Below are positions 52,402 to 60,669 of a stretch of DNA of 64,000 nucleotides, one piece after another. Origin of the DNA: Caldifarciminota bacterium (GTDB taxonomy: Bacteria > Hydrothermota > Hydrothermia > UBA1063 > CAJXJZ01). Numbering within the stretch: position 1 is the first letter of the stretch; each line of letters starts with the position of its first letter. Made by a program: the position numbers and the translations under genes. The stretch spans positions 62,001 through 126,000 of the forward strand of contig JALSNX010000003.1 of assembly GCA_026986775.1 (NCBI GenBank), written 5' to 3'. The notes below the pieces were generated by a model that saw nothing but the letters and a program-made list of their open reading frames with translations, made no database searches and was not told the DNA's origin.

Positions 52402-53265
52402 ATGGTTATTACTGTCGCTTCCGGAAAAGGGGGAACGGGAAAGACCACTGTATCCACCTCGCTTACAGTAGCAATATCCAGGCAGAAAACAGTGAGTCAT
52501 GTTGACCTTGATGTGGAAGAGCCTGATTCAAATATATTTCTGAAGGTTCCCATTAAACGGGAAGAAATGATATGGCTACCTTTACCCGTGATAGACTATG
52601 AGAAATGTACGTTTTGTGGCGTGTGCCAGAGGGTCTGTGAATACAATGCTATATTCGTTTTTAAGAATACTAAAGAAGTAAAGGTTTTTGACCAGCTGTG
52701 CCGGGGTTGTGGGGCATGTAAAGAGATGTGCCCATATGATGCAATATACGAGGTTCAGAGGTATATAGGGATTTTTAGTTATGGTGAAAAGGGAAATATA
52801 CGTTTTTACGAAGGCAGGCTCAATGTTGGCGAATATGTTACGACTGATGCTATAAGATGGGTAAAAAGAAGACTGAAAAAGATAAATGATTCAGAGATTA
52901 CTGTTATTGATGCACCACCTGGCACCTCATGTCCTGTCATACATTCCATGAAAGACGCTGATTTTGTTTTGCTTGTCACAGAGGATACTCCATTCGGGTT
53001 GTTTGATATGAAACTTGCTTATGGTGTGGCAAAAAAGATGAATAAGAAAATGGGTATAATTATCAACAAGGCCCTTCCTGGATTTACAGAAACACGTGAA
53101 TTTGCAAAAAAGGAAAATGTTCCGGTGCTCATGGAGATACCTTTTGACAGAAAATTTGCTAAAGCATACGCAGAGGGCATAACGCTCAGTGAGTATTCAG
53201 ATGAGTTCAGAGAGAGATTTGAAGAAGTGTTCTCCTACATAGAAAAGGAGGTGGAGAATGCTTGA
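52402..53265 (+). CDS. MinD/Mrp-family ATPase with inserted 2x[4Fe-4S] ferredoxin domain (first copy)
   Basis: A 287-residue P-loop ATPase with the deviant Walker A GKGGTGKTT (residues 8-16). A ferredoxin insert sits at ~60-110 (CTFCGVCQRVC, CRGCGACKEMCPYDAIYE). Then come DAPPGTSCPV (Walker B region) and NKALPG. It is the same architecture as the next gene. These ATPases probably load or transfer Fe-S clusters in an ATP-driven way with the NifX-like protein. The evidence is family and neighbourhood only. Confidence 0.9.
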   Translation: MVITVASGKGGTGKTTVSTSLTVAISRQKTVSHVDLDVEEPDSNIFLKVPIKREEMIWLPLPVIDYEKCTFCGVCQRVCEYNAIFVFKNTKEVKVFDQLCRGCGACKEMCPYDAIYEVQRYIGIFSYGEKGNIRFYEGRLNVGEYVTTDAIRWVKRRLKKINDSEITVIDAPPGTSCPVIHSMKDADFVLLVTEDTPFGLFDMKLAYGVAKKMNKKMGIIINKALPGFTETREFAKKENVPVLMEIPFDRKFAKAYAEGITLSEYSDEFRERFEEVFSYIEKEVENA

Positions 53266-54139
53266 GCTGGCTGTGGTCTCTGGAAAAGGTGGTACCGGAA
53301 AAACGACCCTTACGGCATCTTTAGCAGTTTTAATTGAGCATAAGGTGCTGGCTGATGCTGATGTGGATGCACCCGACCTTCACCTTCTTTTAAAACCTGT
53401 TAAGGAGTCTGAAAATCCATTTTATGGGATGAAAAAGGCCAGAATTATACAGGAAAAATGCTCTTCGTGCGATATATGTAGACAGGTATGCCGTTTTGAT
53501 GCAATAGAGGTTATAAATGGTAAGTATGTTGTGGATGAGGTTGCATGCGATGGCTGTAAACTCTGTTTCAGGAAATGTCCTGACAAGGCTATTGTAATGG
53601 AGGATAGTCTCTCTGGACACTGGTATGTTTCAAGAACGCCATACGGAACAATGGTTCACGGGCTTTTAGAAGTTGGGGAGGAAAATTCAGGAAAACTTGT
53701 AACAATTATTCGTAAGCAGGCCATGTTTCTTGCACAGAAAGAGGGCGTTCCCTATGTTCTTATGGACGGGCCGCCGGGTATTGGTTGTCCCGTTAACTCC
53801 ACCTTAACCGGTCTCAAGTATGCAATTGTTATAACCGAGCCAACCCAGTCAGGACTTATGGACCTTGAGAGGCTTCTTGACCTGATGGAACATTTTGGTG
53901 TATTTCCATTTGTTGTGATAAATAAATACGACCTTGCTGAATCCAAGTCAGAGGAAATCAGAGAATATGTGGTAAAAAGAGGGGGAAAGGTGGCAGGTAT
54001 GCTGCCATTTGAAAAAATAGTAGTTGAAGCCCTATCCAGAGGAGAGCCCATAGTACAGTATGCACCCTCTTCCCGTGTCACGGTTGAGATAAAGAGAATA
54101 TGGGACTATATTGAGAATGAGATAAAGAGGGGTGCGTAA
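53258..54139 (+). CDS. MinD/Mrp-family ATPase with inserted 2x[4Fe-4S] ferredoxin domain (second copy)
   Basis: A 293-residue paralogue of the upstream gene, overlapping it by 8 bases. It has GKGGTGKTT near the N-terminus, ADVDAPDLHLLL (switch), a ferredoxin insert (CSSCDICRQVCRFDA and CDGCKLCFRKCPDKA), DGPPGIGCPV, and NKYDLA. The two copies probably form a heterodimer, as MinD-type proteins dimerise on ATP. The stop codon sits in the loop of the downstream terminator. Confidence 0.9.
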   Translation: MLELAVVSGKGGTGKTTLTASLAVLIEHKVLADADVDAPDLHLLLKPVKESENPFYGMKKARIIQEKCSSCDICRQVCRFDAIEVINGKYVVDEVACDGCKLCFRKCPDKAIVMEDSLSGHWYVSRTPYGTMVHGLLEVGEENSGKLVTIIRKQAMFLAQKEGVPYVLMDGPPGIGCPVNSTLTGLKYAIVITEPTQSGLMDLERLLDLMEHFGVFPFVVINKYDLAESKSEEIREYVVKRGGKVAGMLPFEKIVVEALSRGEPIVQYAPSSRVTVEIKRIWDYIENEIKRGA

Positions 54140-54153
54140 TCGCACCTCTCTTT
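54127..54153 (+). terminator. Terminator of the NifX-like/MinD operon
   Basis: A 10-bp stem with one G-T pair (GAGGGGTGCG / CGCACCTCTC) around TAAT, followed by a short T run. The stop codon of the second ATPase lies in the loop. Confidence 0.65.
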
Positions 54154-54161
54154 GCTAACAC

Positions 54162-54190
54162 TTGCATAAAATTGCTAAATACATTATAAT
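54162..54190 (+). promoter_or_regulatory. Promoter of the TPR/GGDEF-like gene, leaderless-type
   Basis: TTGCAT (54162-54167), 17 bases, consensus TATAAT (54185-54190). The ATG at 54199 is 8 bases beyond, with no ribosome-binding site, so the transcript should start at or next to the initiation codon. Confidence 0.75.
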
Positions 54191-54198
54191 TTTAACCG

Positions 54199-55095
54199 AT
54201 GCTACTGGATTCAAGGGAACTTGCTCAGAAAAAGAGAGAAGTACTTAAGTTATTCTATGCCCGGAACTTTGTAAGAGCCCTTCAACTATATGAAGAAATA
54301 CTTGTTTACATTGAGGCTGACCCTGAGATGAGGAAGGTAGGTGGCGACCTTTACCTTGCCACAGGCAATATATCCCTTGCTCTTGGTGAATACAGAAAAG
54401 CACTGGAACTCTGGATGGACCAGGCAAATTATGAGCGTGCGAGGGTTATAGCTCAGAAAATAGGCAGTCTTGCTCCTGATGACCTGGATATTCATGCCAC
54501 TTTGGCAGAGATATTTATCAAAAAAGGAGAAATGGAGCGGGCAGGACAGGAGATGTCAAAGTATGTGGATAAAGCCCTTGCCCAGGGAAAAAAGGACCTT
54601 GCCAAGTTCATGCTTGAAAGGATAAAAAAGCGTGGTCTTGTTGATTATCTTCCCGAGAGACATAAGCAACTTCTGGGTATAAATAAAAACGTGGAGAATT
54701 ATTTTCAGAAAGTAAAACAGGAAACAGAATTTGAACAGTTTAACGTTTTTTTGAAGAAAGAGATAGCACGTGGTAACAGGTATAATAGAAATTTCAGTTT
54801 GATTCTTATATACAGAAACAGAGAAAAAAACTTTAATGCACTTGAAAAAAGTTCCATAGAGGACCTTCTTTCTGAAGCATTAAGAGAAGCAGATATATTT
54901 ATAGTTGGAGAAAGGTGGGTATTTATATTACTACCAGAGACAAATAAGTATGGAAGCATGCGTGTTCTTGAACGATTGAAAGAGGTCTTCAATCAACAGT
55001 TTCTTGATTTAAGATTTTTCCTCTCTAATTTCCCTGATGATGGTCTTTCTGAGAATGAACTTATAAAAAAGGCTCTGGCTTATCAGGAGATTTAG
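54199..55095 (+). CDS. TPR protein with degenerate GGDEF-like C-terminal domain
   Basis: A 298-residue cytoplasmic protein. Residues ~5-150 are tetratricopeptide-like helices (ALQLYEEILVYI, ALGEYRKALELWMDQANYERA). Residues ~175-298 match the layout of a diguanylate-cyclase domain (FNVFLKKEIARGNRYNRNFSLILI, READIFIVGERWVFILLPET), but the catalytic GG(D/E)EF is replaced by VGERWV. Catalysis is therefore not expected. It could be a sensor or scaffold domain. The stop overlaps the convergent pit gene by 4 bases. Confidence 0.75.
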   Translation: MLLDSRELAQKKREVLKLFYARNFVRALQLYEEILVYIEADPEMRKVGGDLYLATGNISLALGEYRKALELWMDQANYERARVIAQKIGSLAPDDLDIHATLAEIFIKKGEMERAGQEMSKYVDKALAQGKKDLAKFMLERIKKRGLVDYLPERHKQLLGINKNVENYFQKVKQETEFEQFNVFLKKEIARGNRYNRNFSLILIYRNREKNFNALEKSSIEDLLSEALREADIFIVGERWVFILLPETNKYGSMRVLERLKEVFNQQFLDLRFFLSNFPDDGLSENELIKKALAYQEI

Positions 55096-56612
55096 AGCAC
55101 TTTAACTAAGAAGTCCTTTACACTGTCGTAGGGCACTTTAAATGTAGTGAATAATTTGTCGTACCTCTTCTTTAACGCACGATTGTAGAGGCGATTTTGG
55201 GGTGTATCTGGCCTGAATTTCCATTCATTTGAAATTGCAGACAGGGTATCAACAAGTTGCCATTTGTGGATAAAGACGCTACCATTGAGTTTCTTTAGAG
55301 CCAGTATTCTATTTTTCCCGAACCATTTTTCGTCAAGCTCTGTAATTTTTGTGGAATCAATTTTTAAAGGATATATCTCTGCATAGTTAACAATTTTATT
55401 TACAAGTTTTTTGTTGATCTTTAATTTTAGAATGAGGGTGTATTTAAAGTCCCTTGCATTATCAAAAATGGTATCCTTTACTGATTTTAACTGTGGTTGC
55501 CAGAGATTCAGTGCCTTGAGTTTTGACGCACATGGTCTGGTGATTGCATATCTTACAGGTACATAAACCCTCTGTTGAAATACATTTTGCATGAAAAACA
55601 GGGCAAAGAAACTCATAATACCTGCTGAAATTGGTGTAAGAACCCACCCCCATACAATCTTTGCTAATGTACCAAAGTTTATAGCTCTTCCACCGCCTTT
55701 TGCTATGCCTATACCTATTACACCCCCTACCACGGCCTGAGAACTTGAAACTGGCACAAGTGGAATGGGTGGAAGATGAAGAGATATAAGAAGTTTCATG
55801 AGACTTTCGGACGCAAAGATGAAGAGGACAAGTGATTCTGCAAGTACTACAATAAGGGCACTTATTGGTGAAAGTTTGAATATGGATTTACCTACGGTTT
55901 TCATCACTTTATAAGAGTATGTGAAGATACCTACTGCAATAGCAACTCCACCGATGAAAAACAGAATCTGAGTTCCTGAAAGGTGTAATATATCAAACAA
56001 ATTTAAGTCTTTGAAGGGATTTGCTGTAACAAATACGCCCATAACATTTGCTATATTGTTGGCACCGAGGGAGTAAGCTCCAAAAGCACCAATAAGTATA
56101 AGCCCTATCCTTGTGTACATGTCAAGCTCAAGAAGATGAACTTTCACATGTTTTAATAAAAACATGCTGGCTTTGTATAGAACAAAGGCGAAAAAGCCTG
56201 TAAGGATTGGATTGAGAACCCATGTGGATACGATTTTGGTAAGAGCCCCCGTGTCTATAAGTGCTCCTGAAAAAAGGTCCCACCCTACGATTGCACCTAC
56301 TATCGCCTGAGTTGTGGACACAGGAAGACCTAATTTTGTCATCCAGGCCACCGTAATTGCTGCTGCAAGTGCAACGGTAAATGAACCTCCAAGTGCATTA
56401 ACTGCACCCAATTTTCCAAGTGTATGGGCTGCGCCCGCACCACTAATGACAGCTCCTATAATAACAAACAGTGATGCTATGATTGCTGCAGTTCTGAACT
56501 TAACCATTTTTGTGGCCACAGCAGTGCCAAATACATTTGCCGCATCGTTGGCACCGAGTGACCATCCAAGGAATATACCGCTTAACAGATAAAACCAGAC
56601 CATGTTATGCAA
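55092..56612 (-). CDS. pit: PiT-family inorganic phosphate transporter
   Basis: A 506-residue membrane protein with ten or more hydrophobic helices. The duplicated PiT signatures are both present: LGWSLGANDAANVFGTAVA and GAYSLGANNIANVMGVFV, plus LPVSTTQAIVGAIVG and VPVSSSQAVVGGVIG. The C-terminal ~130 residues are a soluble domain not found in the shortest members. It imports phosphate with H+ or Na+. It is translated with the upstream DUF47 gene (8-base overlap), the usual pairing. Confidence 0.94.
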   Translation of the reverse strand: MHNMVWFYLLSGIFLGWSLGANDAANVFGTAVATKMVKFRTAAIIASLFVIIGAVISGAGAAHTLGKLGAVNALGGSFTVALAAAITVAWMTKLGLPVSTTQAIVGAIVGWDLFSGALIDTGALTKIVSTWVLNPILTGFFAFVLYKASMFLLKHVKVHLLELDMYTRIGLILIGAFGAYSLGANNIANVMGVFVTANPFKDLNLFDILHLSGTQILFFIGGVAIAVGIFTYSYKVMKTVGKSIFKLSPISALIVVLAESLVLFIFASESLMKLLISLHLPPIPLVPVSSSQAVVGGVIGIGIAKGGGRAINFGTLAKIVWGWVLTPISAGIMSFFALFFMQNVFQQRVYVPVRYAITRPCASKLKALNLWQPQLKSVKDTIFDNARDFKYTLILKLKINKKLVNKIVNYAEIYPLKIDSTKITELDEKWFGKNRILALKKLNGSVFIHKWQLVDTLSAISNEWKFRPDTPQNRLYNRALKKRYDKLFTTFKVPYDSVKDFLVKVL

Positions 56613-57252
56613 GTCTCTTCATTACGTAAATAGAAATCCTGTCACCAACATCCTCTGCTTTGTCTGCAATGAGGAGAAGTTTTTCTACAAATGTGGAAAC
56701 ATGAATTTTATGCGCAAGGTCCATATCCTTACTTTTAAATATGTCCATTTTTATGCGGTTACCCACCCTGTCGGATTCCTTTTCGTGAAACATGATTTTT
56801 GTTATATGGTCTCTAACGGCTGTTATGTTTTTGAAGTAAGACCTGACAGTGGTCACCATTTCCTCCACAGACGCCGTGCTTTCTATAACAAGGTCATAGA
56901 GATATCTGTCCACAAAATCCGGTATCTGTGGCATTTCCATCTTAAAACCCATGATTGTGTCGGCAATAATATTGAGGACATCGTCTGAATTTTCTAAAAG
57001 TGCAAGAACGTCGCCGCGTGCCTCAGGCAGGAGCATCTCAGAGTAAAGTTTGTTCTCAATCTCTCTTCTTAATGTGTCCGCTTTACCTTCAAGTTTATCC
57101 ACAAGTTCGGCCCTCTTTGAAAATTCTTCAAAGTTTTCCTCAAGGTAGTATTTGAGACCCTGTCTGAATTCAAGTGAGGCTTCCATAATGACATCAAGGA
57201 ATTCATCTATTTTTGCCTCAAGTTCCTTTGTTTTCTTGAATACCGGTAACAT
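56605..57252 (-). CDS. DUF47/PhoU-like phosphate transport regulator
   Basis: A 215-residue all-helical protein of the DUF47 family (PhoU fold). The start MLPVFKKTKELEAKIDEF and the metal-binding-like HEKESDRVGNRIK and DKAEDVGDRI segments are typical. Members accompany pit and are thought to control it. AAGGAGTG lies upstream of the ATG. Confidence 0.92.
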   Translation of the reverse strand: MLPVFKKTKELEAKIDEFLDVIMEASLEFRQGLKYYLEENFEEFSKRAELVDKLEGKADTLRREIENKLYSEMLLPEARGDVLALLENSDDVLNIIADTIMGFKMEMPQIPDFVDRYLYDLVIESTASVEEMVTTVRSYFKNITAVRDHITKIMFHEKESDRVGNRIKMDIFKSKDMDLAHKIHVSTFVEKLLLIADKAEDVGDRISIYVMKRLA

Positions 57253-57277
57253 GGTACACTCCTTTTGTAAGGGATTT

Positions 57278-57305
57278 AGTATAGCATAAATTAGATGTTT
57301 TGCAA
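57278..57305 (-). promoter_or_regulatory. Promoter of the DUF47-pit operon
   Basis: On the minus strand TTGCAA (57305-57300), 16 bases, TATACT (57283-57278). It sits about 25 bases before the DUF47 start and just past the stop of the NUDIX gene. No PHO-box-like repeat is evident. Confidence 0.65.
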
Positions 57306-57316
57306 AATCAAAAGTT

Positions 57317-57823
57317 CTATCTCATGAAGTAAATCGCTCGTTTTATAATTTCTCTATGGGAAGAAAAAGGGATATAAGGGATGCTGTTTAAATCAAAAAA
57401 TTTGGCATCACTTGCATCATCACCCGGTATTATGGTTCCCTCAATGCGGGGTATGATAAAGCCAAGTACAACAACAGAGCCGTACCGCCTTGATTTCTGA
57501 GTAACAGCGCAGCATAGGATAGGATTTTCTCCCCTCAGCCCTGTTTCCTCTTTTAATTCTCTCAATGCACCTTCTTCAGGTTGCTCGTTAAGTTCAAGGA
57601 AGCCTGCCGGTAGATTCCAGTCCCCTATATTGGGTAGATTTTTTCTTTTTGCCAGTAAAATTCGGTTTTTCCTTATTACTACTGCAGCCACCACTGGGAC
57701 GGGATTCATGTACAGAATTTTACCACATTTTGCACACACGAGCCGCCTCTGATCGTCTATATATTTTACTGTTAGAGAACCACCACAGTATGGGCATTTT
57801 GTAATATGATTTTCCAATGTCAT
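57317..57823 (-). CDS. NUDIX hydrolase with N-terminal zinc ribbon
   Basis: A 168-residue protein. The zinc ribbon comes first (CPYCGG and CAKCGKI, with MNPVPVVAAVV after it). The NUDIX box GFLELNEQPEEGALRELKEETGL fits G-x5-E-x7-REUxEExGU fully. The layout resembles the C-terminal half of NudC-type or NAD-related pyrophosphohydrolases, but the substrate is not decidable from sequence. It overlaps the preceding lipoprotein gene by 4 bases. Confidence 0.9.
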   Translation of the reverse strand: MTLENHITKCPYCGGSLTVKYIDDQRRLVCAKCGKILYMNPVPVVAAVVIRKNRILLAKRKNLPNIGDWNLPAGFLELNEQPEEGALRELKEETGLRGENPILCCAVTQKSRRYGSVVVLGFIIPRIEGTIIPGDDASDAKFFDLNSIPYIPFSSHREIIKRAIYFMR

Positions 57824-58404
57824 TTTAAAAGCACTCCTTCAAATGAGAATCCCTGAAAACTACCCCGTGCTGTGAACAATTCCCCCTTTTTGTCGTAGAA
57901 TAAAAGAATGTTGTCATGTCTATTCTTTATAAGAATTACCCGATTGTTTTTAATTGCAACTTTTACCGTATCTAACTTTCTCACAAAAAATAGCAGGTTC
58001 TCAGGGTCTGTACCAGCAAAAGTAAAGGACTTTAGGGGATTTTTGCCGAAAAGGTATAAGGTAGCAAAGTCTAAAAGTGCAAATCCGCTGTTACCTATGC
58101 TTATCCTTAGAGTCTTTTCTCCTGTGAAAAAGTTATGGGTGCTTATAAGTAGCATGGAGTCTTTTTTTCGTAAACGGGCTTTCCCAGAAAAGGCAAGTCC
58201 TTTCCCGTATATTCTGTATTTTATAATAACGCTATCCTGAATAAACTGGTGATCACTTAAGATAGAATTTAATTCCTTTACTGAATAGGATTTAGGGGTA
58301 TGCCTTATAATGGCACACCCCGAAAAAATTATAGATATGATAAAGATATATTTACTTAAGGTTCCAGATTTCCTCAATGTGCCAGAGTAGTTCCTTAAGT
58401 TCAT
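57820..58404 (-). CDS. Small lipoprotein, DUF4292/LolB-like
   Basis: A protein of up to 194 residues with a hydrophobic segment and lipobox FSGC (Cys30). Antiparallel beta-strand-like sequence follows (KGLAFSGKARLRKKDSMLLI, LLDFATLYLFG). It has the general features of outer-membrane lipoproteins such as DUF4292 or LolB. The start is uncertain. The ATG at 58404 lies 53 bases inside the upstream gene without a ribosome site. A TTG at 58377 downstream of AAGGA would leave a more usual signal-peptide length. Confidence 0.68.
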   Translation of the reverse strand: MNLRNYSGTLRKSGTLSKYIFIISIIFSGCAIIRHTPKSYSVKELNSILSDHQFIQDSVIIKYRIYGKGLAFSGKARLRKKDSMLLISTHNFFTGEKTLRISIGNSGFALLDFATLYLFGKNPLKSFTFAGTDPENLLFFVRKLDTVKVAIKNNRVILIKNRHDNILLFYDKKGELFTARGSFQGFSFEGVLLK

Positions 58405-59425
58405 ATATGGTCACGTCACCCATATGTCCTATTCTAAAGGTATGTTCTTTAAGTTTCCCGTAACCGTTAGAAATGGCATAACCTCTTTTTGCCAGTTCTT
58501 TATTTAAGTCCTTTACACTGAGCCCTCTGGTGTTCTTTATGGTGCTTACAGTTGGAGATTCATACCCTTTTTCGGGAAACATTTCAAACCCATGTTCAAG
58601 TGCCCATTTTCTCGTATATTCCGCCATTTCAGCGTGTCTTCTGTATCTTGCTTCCACTCCCTCCTTGAGTATTCTGTCCATCTGATAGTCCATAGCGTAT
58701 AAGAGTGATACTGCTGGTGTAGCAGGTGTCTGATGCTTTTCTTCGTACTTTTTGAGCATACCCAGAAAGTCAAAATAGTAACCTCTATTCTTCACCTTTT
58801 TCGCTTTTTCTATGGCCTTTTCACTTACAACAGTAACAGTAAGTCCTGGGGGAAGTGCAAAGGCCTTCTGAACACTGGCAAAGACAACATCTATGCCCCA
58901 TTCCTCGGGTTTAATCGGAGCACCCATCATTGCACTTACAGCATCAACGAGCAATAGAACATCCGGATAGCTTTTCATCATTTCCCCGATTTCTTTAAGA
59001 GGGTTCATAACACCCGTGGATGTTTCATTGTATGTCACTAAAACTGCCTCATATTTGCCTGTCCTGAGTTTTTCTTCAATCATTTCGGGCTTAATAGCTT
59101 TACCCCATTCCACCTCTATAAAATCCCCTTCTTTTCCATTCGCGAGTCCTATTTTGTACCATCTTTCACTGAATGCTCCACAAATTGTGGAGAGAAATTT
59201 GCTTTCTACAACATTTCTTAAAGTTCCTTCCATTACACCCGTTGCAGATGATGTAAATATAAGTACGTGATTTTTCGTTCCAAGAGCCTTTTTGACTTTC
59301 TCGGTTACACTGTGGAATAGTTCTGAAAAATCGTTCATTCTGTGGCCTATCATCCATCTGGCCTGTGCATCAAGTACTTCCCTTCTAACCTCAGTTGGTC
59401 CGGGTATGAAAAGTTTTTTATGCAT
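58352..59425 (-). CDS. Class V aminotransferase (serine-glyoxylate/alanine-glyoxylate type)
   Basis: A 357-residue PLP enzyme. Family features are the start KLFIPGPTEVRREV, SSATGVMEGTLRN, TYNETSTGVMNPLKEIG, LLVDAVSAMMG and the Schiff-base lysine in ASVQKAFALPPGLTV. Relatives transaminate alanine or serine with glyoxylate. The physiological pair here is not fixed by sequence. AGGAGGAATTT precedes the ATG. It begins a three-gene unit with the lipoprotein and NUDIX genes. Confidence 0.9.
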   Translation of the reverse strand: MHKKLFIPGPTEVRREVLDAQARWMIGHRMNDFSELFHSVTEKVKKALGTKNHVLIFTSSATGVMEGTLRNVVESKFLSTICGAFSERWYKIGLANGKEGDFIEVEWGKAIKPEMIEEKLRTGKYEAVLVTYNETSTGVMNPLKEIGEMMKSYPDVLLLVDAVSAMMGAPIKPEEWGIDVVFASVQKAFALPPGLTVTVVSEKAIEKAKKVKNRGYYFDFLGMLKKYEEKHQTPATPAVSLLYAMDYQMDRILKEGVEARYRRHAEMAEYTRKWALEHGFEMFPEKGYESPTVSTIKNTRGLSVKDLNKELAKRGYAISNGYGKLKEHTFRIGHMGDVTIYELKELLWHIEEIWNLK

Positions 59426-59461
59426 TAAATTCCTCCTGTTTTGTCAGGTTTGTATAAAGAT

Positions 59462-59490
59462 ATTTTAGAGATTTATGATGGGACAGGCAA
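59462..59490 (-). promoter_or_regulatory. Promoter of the aminotransferase unit
   Basis: On the minus strand TTGCCT (59490-59485), 17 bases, TAAAAT (59467-59462), about 36 bases before the ATG. It separates this unit from the folE2 cluster upstream. Confidence 0.6.
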
Positions 59491-59515
59491 GGAATATGCA
59501 TAGATTTAAAATTTT

Positions 59516-60307
59516 TTATAATCTCCTTCTACCCTTGTTCTCCTTGTCTTTTCTGACACATGCGAATGCGTTGTGATTATGGATAGATTCAAAGCTCGTC
59601 ACCTGAATAAAATACCAGATGATATTTTCGTTGTTATCAAGCCTGTGAGCCACTTCTCTCGCTACATCCTCAACAAATCTTGGATTGTCGTAAGCGTGTT
59701 CTGTTACATATTTCTCATCCGGTCTTTTTAAAAGAGCGTATAAGGGGGAAGAAGCGCTCTCCTCACCATATTTTATCAGGTCTTCCAGCCATACCATTTT
59801 TTTCATCCGAACACTTATAAGAATCTCAGCCCTCTGGTTGTGTGCACCTCTGTCACTTATCTCTTTACTGCACGGGCATAGAGTATTTACAGGTACTGTT
59901 ATTTCTGTTATAAAATCAAATTTATCTCCCAATTCAGCAACAAATCTCGCTTCATAGTTCATGAAACTTTCTGCACCTGTTATGGGTGCTCTTTTCTTGA
60001 GAAAGTATATGAAATTAATATCCACATGGGCTTTTTCAGCCTGTAATCTCGTTCGGATGTCTGAGAGAAGTTCCCTTATATTATTGGGTGTTATGTTATC
60101 AAGATGGGCATTTAGTACTTCTATAAACCTTGACATATGAGTTCCTCTGTAGTTGTGGGGAAGATTGCAGTAAAGGTTAATTCGCGCGATGGTCTTTTGC
60201 ATACCATTTTCCCTGTCCAGGACCTTTATGGGGTATATTATGTCCCGTACACCAACACGGTCAAGAGGTATCTCGTGATTGGCGGGTTCAGATTGTACGT
60301 CCCTCAT
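59516..60307 (-). CDS. folE2: GTP cyclohydrolase I, type IB (FolE2)
   Basis: A 263-residue FolE2 enzyme making 7,8-dihydroneopterin triphosphate from GTP. It shows VGVRDIIYPIKV at the start, the metal/catalytic cysteine in VPVNTLCPCSKEISDRGAHNQR, and YDNPRFVEDVAREVA near the end. This metal-flexible form replaces the zinc enzyme FolE. It directly follows the PTPS-like gene with a 4-base overlap, so the two act on the same pterin. Confidence 0.94.
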   Translation of the reverse strand: MRDVQSEPANHEIPLDRVGVRDIIYPIKVLDRENGMQKTIARINLYCNLPHNYRGTHMSRFIEVLNAHLDNITPNNIRELLSDIRTRLQAEKAHVDINFIYFLKKRAPITGAESFMNYEARFVAELGDKFDFITEITVPVNTLCPCSKEISDRGAHNQRAEILISVRMKKMVWLEDLIKYGEESASSPLYALLKRPDEKYVTEHAYDNPRFVEDVAREVAHRLDNNENIIWYFIQVTSFESIHNHNAFACVRKDKENKGRRRL

Positions 60308-60669
60308 TTTCCTCTCTTTTGTATATAAACACAGCTATTTTCACTTTCACAAACCATGACCTCTATAAGGTCAAGTGCCCTATTAAAATTTTCTGCTCTT
60401 GACCATATAAAATCGGCAATATTTTCTGTGGTGGGATTTTCCAGAGTTCGGTTCAGGTCGCATCTATCAAGACTGCTTAGAATTTCTCGCTGGATGAATC
60501 TGTCAAGCTCATTGAAATCAACGATTATTCCATCCTGTTTTTTGTTGCCTTTATAGGTAATGGATGCCAGAAATGTGTGACCATGGGTATTTTCAAAAGA
60601 ACCATTTATCTTTATGGAATGAGAAGCGTTGAATTTGAAGGACTTTCTGATGTAGTATTCCCTACACAT
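60304..60669 (-). CDS. 6-pyruvoyltetrahydropterin synthase paralogue, PTPS-III type
   Basis: A 121-residue member of the PTPS/QueD family. Zinc ligands are the His in FNASHSI and the two in THGHTF. The catalytic cysteine four residues before HGH in QueD is Phe here, and the next residue is Glu (SFENTHGH), giving E-x-x-HGH. That motif marks PTPS-III enzymes, which cleave dihydroneopterin triphosphate to 6-hydroxymethyl-dihydropterin and so replace FolB in folate synthesis. Its partnership with folE2 supports this. QueD function is less likely without the Cys. Confidence 0.85.
   Translation of the reverse strand: MCREYYIRKSFKFNASHSIKINGSFENTHGHTFLASITYKGNKKQDGIIVDFNELDRFIQREILSSLDRCDLNRTLENPTTENIADFIWSRAENFNRALDLIEVMVCESENSCVYIQKRGK

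Noticed and set aside
52204-52500. Minus-strand Ser/Thr- and Pro-rich frames
   Set aside because: They are mirror images of the Gly/Arg-rich repeat tail of the NifX-like gene and have no start signals.
60304-60669. QueD (queuosine) assignment for the PTPS-like enzyme despite queA in the window
   Set aside because: The catalytic Cys of QueD is Phe here, and the gene pairs with folE2 in the same unit, while queA is far away in another operon.
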